DNA of 64,000 nucleotides from Chitiniphilus purpureus (lineage in GTDB: Bacteria; Pseudomonadota; Gammaproteobacteria; Burkholderiales; Chitinibacteraceae): positions 3,783,501 through 3,847,500 of the forward strand of contig NZ_CP106753.1 in NCBI RefSeq assembly GCF_025642115.1, written 5' to 3'. Under the pieces are notes generated by a model. It did not search any database. It worked only from the letters and a program-made list of their open reading frames with translations, and was not told where the DNA came from. This document shows positions 56,947 through 64,000 of the stretch, one piece after another (the first letter of the stretch is position 1; the number at the start of each line of letters is the position of its first letter). The translations under genes and the position numbers were made by a program.

Positions 56947-57960
56947 TCAGCCCGGATAGCCGTCCGGATTGCCCTGTTGCCAGCGCCAGGCGTCGGCGCA
57001 CATCTCGGCCAAGCCTTTCTCGGCACGCCAGCCCAGGCGTTCGGCCGCACTGGCCGGATCGGCGTAGCAGCTCGCCACGTCGCCCGGCCGGCGTGCGACG
57101 ATCCGGTAGGGCACCGCGCGGCCGCTCGCGGTCTCGAACGCGCGCACCATCTCCAGCACCGAATAGCCCTGGCCGGTACCGAGGTTCACGGCGAGGCAGC
57201 CGCTTGCGCCCTCGATCTTCTGCAGGGCCTTCACATGCCCACGCGCCAGGTCCACCACGTGGATGTAGTCGCGCACCCCAGTGCCGTCCGGGGTCGGATA
57301 GTCACCGCCGAACACCGACAGCTCGTCGCGCTTGCCGACCGCCACCTGGGAAATATAGGGCAGGAGGTTGTTGGGAATGCCGCGCGGGTCCTCGCCGATC
57401 AGACCTGAGGCGTGCGCACCCACCGGGTTGAAGTAGCGCAGGATGGCGATCTCCCAATCCGGGCAGGCGTGGTGGTGGTCACGCAGCATGTCCTCGATCA
57501 TGAGCTTGGTACGCCCATACGGATTGGTGGCCGACAGTGGAAAGTCCTCGCGGATCGGCACGGCATGCGGATCGCCGTACACCGTGGCCGACGACGAGAA
57601 CACCAGACGCCGTACCCCGGCCGCGCCCATCGCCTCCAGCAGCCGCACGGTGCCGACCACGTTGTTGTCGTAGTACAGCAGCGGCTGTGCCACCGACTCG
57701 CCCACCGCCTTGAGCCCGGCGAAGTGGACCACCGCGGCGATCGGCCAGCGGCGGAACGCCGCGGCAAGATCCGCGCTGGCGCGGATATCCCCCTGCATAT
57801 GCGCCACCGGGCGTCCGGTGATGCGCTCCAGCCGGGCCAGCACCTCGGGCTTGGCATTGCTGAAATTGTCGAAGATCACCGGCGTGAAGCCGGCGGCACT
57901 CAACTCGATGTAGGTGTGCGAGCCGATATAGCCCGCACCGCCTGTCAGTAGGATATGCAC
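56947..57960 (-). CDS. galE: UDP-glucose 4-epimerase
   Basis: 337 residues starting at GTG 57960 (GGGAGC about eight bases ahead); the earlier open frame is a shadow of lptG. Short-chain dehydrogenase fold with the NAD loop LLTGGAGYIGSHTYIELSA, the catalytic Ser/Thr in VFSSSATVYGDPHAVPI and the Tyr-x-x-x-Lys in NPYGRTKLMIED, then RYFNPVGAHASGLIGEDPRG and DGTGVRDYIHVVDLARGHV, which are GalE-specific. It interconverts UDP-glucose and UDP-galactose for surface polysaccharides. Confidence 0.95.
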   Translation of the reverse strand: MHILLTGGAGYIGSHTYIELSAAGFTPVIFDNFSNAKPEVLARLERITGRPVAHMQGDIRASADLAAAFRRWPIAAVVHFAGLKAVGESVAQPLLYYDNNVVGTVRLLEAMGAAGVRRLVFSSSATVYGDPHAVPIREDFPLSATNPYGRTKLMIEDMLRDHHHACPDWEIAILRYFNPVGAHASGLIGEDPRGIPNNLLPYISQVAVGKRDELSVFGGDYPTPDGTGVRDYIHVVDLARGHVKALQKIEGASGCLAVNLGTGQGYSVLEMVRAFETASGRAVPYRIVARRPGDVASCYADPASAAERLGWRAEKGLAEMCADAWRWQQGNPDGYPG

Positions 57961-57986
57961 GGTAGTTTGCTCCCGGATGGATCGGA

Positions 57987-59066
57987 TCAGCGCCGCTCCT
58001 GCCGCCACAGCAACACCAGCGCGATCGCCATGAAAAGCAGCGTGGGGATGGAGACGACCAGCGGCGCCGGCCAGTGATTGAGCTGCCCCAGGTAGACCAC
58101 CACCCGGTTCAGGAAATGGAATGCCAGCCCGGCGAGGATGCCGACGAACAGCCGTGCACCCACATTGGCGGCACGGCGCTGCGCCTGGGCAAATGGCAGC
58201 GCGATCACCATCATCGACAGGCAGGCGAGCGGGTAGAACAGCTTGCCCCACAGCGCCAGCTCATAGCGGCTGGTCTGCTGCTTGTTGCGTGCCAGATGGT
58301 CGATATAACGGAACAGCGACCGGGCCGACATCTGCGCAGGCTCGACCAGCAGCACCGCCAGCATCTCCGGCGTGATCGCGGTCTTCCACTCCAGGCTGGT
58401 CGGATTGACCACCTGCACCCCCTGCATGTCCTTGCCGAAGCGGGTCTCGCGCGCCGGCGCAAGCTGCCACCGCCCGTTGTCCTGGTACTGCCCCTCGCCC
58501 CCCTCCAGGATGCGGGTCAGCACCAGACCCTGGCCCAGTTCATAGATGCGGATGCCGCGGATGGTCAGGTCGGGCAGCATCTCGCCGATGTTGACGATCT
58601 GCCGGTCGTCCTTGACCCAGACCCCGGAGCGGAACTCGCCGACCAGCAGCTTCTTGGTGGCCGACAACCGGTGCTGGTTGGCCATGCGCTCCGCATGCGG
58701 CACCACCACCTCGCCCAGCGCCACCGTCACCGTGGCATAGCAGGCGCCGGCCAGCATCAGCCAGGCCAGCAGCCGTGCCACCGAGACGCCCGAGGCACGC
58801 ATCACCGTCAGCTCGGAATGCCCGGCCAGGTTGGCAAGCGCGAAGATCGCGCCGATCAGCACCGCGATCGGCATCAGCTCGTAGGCATTGCCCGGGGTGC
58901 GCAGCAACACGAAATACACCGCGTCGAGCAGGCGATAGCCGCCCTGGCCCAGGTCGGACAGCTCGGCGATCAGATCGAAGAAGGTATAGAGCCCGAGCAG
59001 CCCGCCCAGCGTGGACAGCACGAAGACGGTCAGCTCCTTGGAGAGATAGCGCGCAAGCAGGCTCAT
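57987..59066 (-). CDS. lptG: LPS export permease LptG
   Basis: 359 residues. The start MSLLARYLSKELTVFVLSTL and the HSELTVMRASGVSVARLLAW segment are LptG signatures; six transmembrane helices flank a periplasmic beta-jellyroll. LptF and LptG form the membrane part of the LptB2FG ABC transporter that extracts lipopolysaccharide from the inner membrane. The ATG overlaps the lptF stop by 4 bases. The longer open frame to 59891 lies inside lptF. Confidence 0.95.
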   Translation of the reverse strand: MSLLARYLSKELTVFVLSTLGGLLGLYTFFDLIAELSDLGQGGYRLLDAVYFVLLRTPGNAYELMPIAVLIGAIFALANLAGHSELTVMRASGVSVARLLAWLMLAGACYATVTVALGEVVVPHAERMANQHRLSATKKLLVGEFRSGVWVKDDRQIVNIGEMLPDLTIRGIRIYELGQGLVLTRILEGGEGQYQDNGRWQLAPARETRFGKDMQGVQVVNPTSLEWKTAITPEMLAVLLVEPAQMSARSLFRYIDHLARNKQQTSRYELALWGKLFYPLACLSMMVIALPFAQAQRRAANVGARLFVGILAGLAFHFLNRVVVYLGQLNHWPAPLVVSIPTLLFMAIALVLLWRQERR

Positions 59067-60127
59067 CGTACCCCCCGCAAGCGGCTGCGCCAGCGGTACA
59101 GCCATAGTGTCAGGCACAGCGCCGCCCCATGCAGCGGCCACATGCCAAGCCAGGGCGGGATCCTGCCGGTGGCGATCCATACCTGGAACAGGTTGATGCA
59201 GTTGTAATAGAAGAAGTACAGGAAGGCGGCGAACACCAGATTGAACGCCCGTCCACCGCGCGGATTGAAGAACGCGAGCGGCACCGCCGCCAGTGACAGG
59301 ATCAGCGCCGAGACCGGCAACGCCATGCGCCATGCCAGTTCGGCCTGATGCTCCAGCTTGTCGCTCTCCCACAGTTCGTGGCTTTGGGTGGCACGGGTGG
59401 AGACACTGGTCGCCGCGCGCTCGTTCTGGCTGACCAGCAGGTTGGCCTTGTCGAAGGTGAGCACCTCGAACTGCGCCGAACCGGGCACGCCGGAGTACGC
59501 GCGCCCTTCGCCCAGCCACAGCCAGCGCTCGCCATCCGGCCCCAAGGTAAGGCCACCGCGCTGCGCCAGGATGATCGAAAGCTTGTCCTCGCGCCGCATC
59601 TGGACGAACACGTTGCTGCCGCTCGCGCCTTCGCCAAAGCTCTCGACGAAGTACACCCGGTCCGAACCGCCCGATTCGCGGAACACCCCCGGTGCCACCT
59701 GGGTGATCTCCTGCCGCGACAGCGACTCCTTGCGGAACTCGTCGCCCTTTTTCATCGCCCAGGGCGAGACGAACAGCGCAAGCGCGGCGATCAGCGCCAC
59801 AATGGGCAGCGTGAATTCGAGCACCGGCGCCACGAAGTCGCGCACCGAGCGGCCGCTGGCAAACCAGATCACCATCTCGTTGTCGCGCCACAGCCGCATC
59901 ATCACCGACAGGACCGCGGCGAACAGCATCAGCGACAGCAACGTGGGCAGGTAGCGGATCGAAGTGAAGCCCATCATGGCCCAGACTGCGCCCGAGGCCA
60001 ACGAGCCGACTGCCGCCTGCCCGAGAAAACGCACGATCTGCGTTGTCATCACCAGCAGCAGCACCACGACGAATACGGCGAGTGCCACCCAGGACATCTC
60101 GTGGATCAGGCTCTTGCGAAACAGCAT
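59063..60127 (-). CDS. lptF: LPS export permease LptF
   Basis: 354 residues. Starts MLFRKSLIHEMSWVALAVFV and has IRYLPTLLSLMLFAAVLSVM, RDNEMVIWFASGRSVRDFVA (coupling helix to LptB) and LILSLAAVPLAFFNPRGGRA near the C terminus. Pairs with LptG immediately downstream in a 4-base overlap. Divergent from pepA, the standard arrangement. The longer upstream frame is a shadow of pepA. Confidence 0.95.
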   Translation of the reverse strand: MLFRKSLIHEMSWVALAVFVVVLLLVMTTQIVRFLGQAAVGSLASGAVWAMMGFTSIRYLPTLLSLMLFAAVLSVMMRLWRDNEMVIWFASGRSVRDFVAPVLEFTLPIVALIAALALFVSPWAMKKGDEFRKESLSRQEITQVAPGVFRESGGSDRVYFVESFGEGASGSNVFVQMRREDKLSIILAQRGGLTLGPDGERWLWLGEGRAYSGVPGSAQFEVLTFDKANLLVSQNERAATSVSTRATQSHELWESDKLEHQAELAWRMALPVSALILSLAAVPLAFFNPRGGRAFNLVFAAFLYFFYYNCINLFQVWIATGRIPPWLGMWPLHGAALCLTLWLYRWRSRLRGVR

Positions 60128-60268
60128 GCGTTTTTGACTTATGCGGGGGGCTGGGAAATAATCGGCGAACTCTTGTAAGAATGCGTCAGGTGCGCCACAG
60201 GCCACACCGGCTAATCTTGTCTGCGGCCGTGCGCCGCGCCCGTCCGGCACTGCCTCAGGAGGTCCGCC

Positions 60269-61762
60269 GTGGAATTTAGCATAAATCCCCTCAGCCCCGA
60301 AAAAGCCCAGGGCGACAGCATCCTGCTGCCGCTGACAGGGCAGAAGCTGCCGTCGTCGTACCAGAAACTCGACGAGGCGACGGGCGGTGCACTCAGCACG
60401 CTGCTCGCCCAAGGCGAACTTGCGGCCAAGGCTGGCAGCATCGCCAGCGCCCATCTCGTCATGAACGGCAGGTTGCGGCGGCTGGTCCTGCTGCAACTGG
60501 GCGAAACACCGGACGCGGCCAGCTGGCGCAGCGCCACGGCCGCCGTGGCCCGGGTCCTGCTCGCCGGCAAGGGCGCCAGCGCCGACCTGTATCTTGCGCT
60601 GCCCAAAGGGCTGGACCTGGAGGCTTCGGTGGCTGCGCTGGCGCAGGCCCTGGTACTGGAGTCGTATCGTTTCGATGACTTCAAATCCACGCCCGAACCG
60701 CTTCCGGCGCTGACCAACGTGAATTTTGCCGTGCCCCGCAAGGCCGACACCGCTGGGGCGCGTGCAGGTCTTGCGCAGGGTCTGGCCGTGGCGCGCGGGA
60801 TGAACCTGACCCGGCACCTGGGCAATCTGCCGCCCAATGTCTGCACACCGACCTATCTCGCCGACGAGGCGCAACGGCTGGCCAAGGCGCATGGTCTCAA
60901 GGTGATGGTGCTCGACCAGCCGGAACTCGAGGCCGAAGGGCTGGCGTCGTTCCTTGCGGTGGCCAAGGGCTCGACCCAGCCACCCAAGCTGATCGTGCTC
61001 GAATACCGCGGCGGCAAGAAAGGCGCGAAGCCGGTGGCGCTGGTCGGCAAGGGCATCACCTTCGATTCGGGCGGGATTTCGATCAAGCCCGGCGAAGGCA
61101 TGGACGAGATGAAGTACGACATGTGCGGTGCGGCCACGGTGCTCGGCACACTGCAGGCCGCCGCCGAACTTGCGCTGCCCATCAATCTGGTCGGCGTGAT
61201 CGCCGCGTGCGAGAACATGCCGGCGGGCAATGCCACCAAGCCGGGCGACATCCTCAAGAGCCTTGCCGGCATCAGCATCGAAGTACTCAACACCGATGCC
61301 GAGGGCCGGCTGATCCTGTGCGATGCGCTCACCTACGCCCATCGCTTCCAGCCCGAGACGGTGATCGACATCGCCACGCTGACCGGCGCCTGCATCATTG
61401 CACTGGGCCATGTGGCAAGCGGCCTGTACGCGAACGACGAAGCGCTGGCCGCCGAACTGCTCGGCGCGGCGGAGCACACCGGCGACAAGGCATGGCGCAT
61501 GCCGCTGTGGGACGACTACCAGGAGCAGCTCAAATCCAATTTCGCCGATCTTGCCAATATCGGCGGCCGCCCTGCCGGCTCAGTCACCGCGGCCTGCTTC
61601 CTGTCGCGCTTTGCCAAGGACTACCGCTGGGCGCACCTGGATATCGCCGGCACCGCCTGGAAATCCGGTGCGGCCAAGGGTGCCACCGGCCGGCCGGTGC
61701 CGCTGCTGGTCGCCTTTCTCAGTGCCCGCGCGCAGCAGGCACCGGTGACGAGGAAAGCGTGA
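60269..61762 (+). CDS. pepA: Leucyl aminopeptidase (M17), PepA
   Basis: 497 residues starting at GTG 60269 with AGGAGG seven bases ahead. The C-terminal dimetal catalytic domain shows VALVGKGITFDSGGISIKPG (metal Lys and Asp), MKYDMCGAATVLGTL and VLNTDAEGRLILCDALTYAH (metal Asp, Glu and catalytic Arg), then GACIIALGHVASGLYAN. It removes N-terminal amino acids from peptides; E. coli PepA also binds DNA at Xer sites. It overlaps or abuts holC, depending on the holC start. Confidence 0.96.
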   Translation: MEFSINPLSPEKAQGDSILLPLTGQKLPSSYQKLDEATGGALSTLLAQGELAAKAGSIASAHLVMNGRLRRLVLLQLGETPDAASWRSATAAVARVLLAGKGASADLYLALPKGLDLEASVAALAQALVLESYRFDDFKSTPEPLPALTNVNFAVPRKADTAGARAGLAQGLAVARGMNLTRHLGNLPPNVCTPTYLADEAQRLAKAHGLKVMVLDQPELEAEGLASFLAVAKGSTQPPKLIVLEYRGGKKGAKPVALVGKGITFDSGGISIKPGEGMDEMKYDMCGAATVLGTLQAAAELALPINLVGVIAACENMPAGNATKPGDILKSLAGISIEVLNTDAEGRLILCDALTYAHRFQPETVIDIATLTGACIIALGHVASGLYANDEALAAELLGAAEHTGDKAWRMPLWDDYQEQLKSNFADLANIGGRPAGSVTAACFLSRFAKDYRWAHLDIAGTAWKSGAAKGATGRPVPLLVAFLSARAQQAPVTRKA

Positions 61763-61773
61763 TCCGGGCCGGC

Positions 61774-62216
61774 ATGGACGTCACCTTCTACTTCAACGTC
61801 AAGCATCGCGGACACGCGCTGTGCCAGCTGGTCGGCAAGGCCCTGGCACAGCGGCTGACCATCAACGTGCTGACCGCCAGCGATGCCGACAGCCGCGAAC
61901 TCGACCGGTTGCTGTGGGAAATCCCGCAGATCGGCTTTCTGCCGCATTGCGCGGCGGACGATCCGCTGGCACCGGTCACGCCCATCGTGATCGACCATCG
62001 GCCGGCCCTGCTCAGCGACAGGGCTGCGCTGTTCAATTGGACCGAAGCAGCAATCCCTGCGGAGCTGGACGGCCATCAGCGCGTGCTGGAGATCGTGGAG
62101 CGCGATGACGCGGCCCGCGATCAGGCGCGCGAGCGCTGGCGCAGCTATCAGGCACGCGGCGTCACGCCGCAGGCCGTGGACATGCTCGAACTGGCCGCAC
62201 AGCGGCAGGCGGGGTG

Positions 62217-62217
<1 letters not shown>
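61774..62217 (+). CDS. holC: DNA polymerase III chi subunit
   Basis: 147 residues from ATG 61774. Landmarks: [40 protein letters not shown] and the C-terminal [16 protein letters not shown]. Chi links the clamp-loader complex to single-strand-binding protein during replication. A GTG at 61759, overlapping the pepA stop, is an alternative start five codons earlier. The pepA-holC order is widely conserved. Confidence 0.92.
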
Positions 62218-63800
<1,583 letters not shown>

Positions 63801-63926
63801 GCCCGGGCATTGCCGATACCGATCGGCCACGCGGCCAAACCGCTGCCACCGCGTGGCACTGACCCGTGGATCACCCCGCCTGCAGCGGGCGCGACGCTGG
63901 GCGCCTCACGCAGCGCCCGATATCGT

Positions 63927-64000
63927 TCAGTGGGGATGGCGGCGCCGGGCCAGGAAGCGGCGGACTGCCTTGAGCACCTTCCAGGCTCCCAATGCCATCG
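63927..64000 (-). CDS. Possible 3' end of a leftward gene entering from the right edge
   Basis: A minus-strand frame open from the window edge to a TGA at 63927-63929, giving the basic C terminus GAWKVLKAVRRFLARRRHPH. Only 24 codons are visible, so neither family nor reality can be judged; it converges on the DUF2486-like gene. It could be chance, since an open run of this length is common in GC-rich DNA. Confidence 0.25.
   Translation of the reverse strand, partial: MALGAWKVLKAVRRFLARRRHPH

Overview
The window is a GC-rich, gene-dense bacterial chromosome segment. Its gene content and gene orders are those of a Betaproteobacterium: dusB-fis-purH, a gatCAB cluster divergent from mreBCD-mrdAB, dapF-DUF484-xerC, lptFG divergent from pepA-holC with a DUF2486-like gene after holC, and hemA-prfA. 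A member of the Neisseriales (Chromobacteriaceae/Chitinibacteraceae type) is plausible, but this is inferred from gene order and protein style, not from a database match. No rRNA, tRNA, CRISPR array or insertion sequence was recognised.

Layout, left half (1-30 kb): the end of ubiH; a periplasmic solute-binding protein; a 57-residue membrane protein too short for routine gene calling; DUF418 and DUF502 membrane proteins; divergent metE/metR; the leftward block hemA-prfA; feoA-feoB with a Fur-like operator; purD, purH, fis and dusB, with an imperfect 95-bp tandem repeat between purH and purD; a glutathione S-transferase; lpxO; and the leftward gatC-gmhA-gatA-gatB cluster, in which a heptose-biosynthesis isomerase sits inside the amidotransferase operon. 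Opposite it runs the cell-elongation operon mreB-mreC-mreD-mrdA-rodA, followed by rlpA.

Right half (30-64 kb): a large GGDEF/EAL protein and a PfkB kinase; a stress-flavoured region (24-residue membrane peptide, HPII-type catalase, hemerythrin-like protein, YihY, a receiver-less sigma54 activator with three perfect 14-bp repeats upstream, PRC-barrel protein, BON lipoprotein, small envelope protein); then an orphan type VI secretion island (41.4-49.2 kb) of VgrG, a DUF4123 adaptor, and a duplicated lipoprotein/Tle1-type phospholipase module. The first phospholipase copy is truncated, and the second carries an in-frame amber codon between its catalytic Ser/Asp and its catalytic His. After that come housekeeping genes xerC, DUF484, dapF, a CoA-binding protein, a second GGDEF/EAL protein, argA, galE, lptG-lptF, pepA, holC, and a DUF2486-like protein carrying two long hexanucleotide tracts (28 and 31 units).

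Most of the window is conserved core genome. The most unusual parts are the duplicated and decaying T6SS effector/immunity module, the hexanucleotide-repeat protein, gmhA inside gatCAB, and the uncharacterised repeats near purH/purD and in front of the sigma54 activator.
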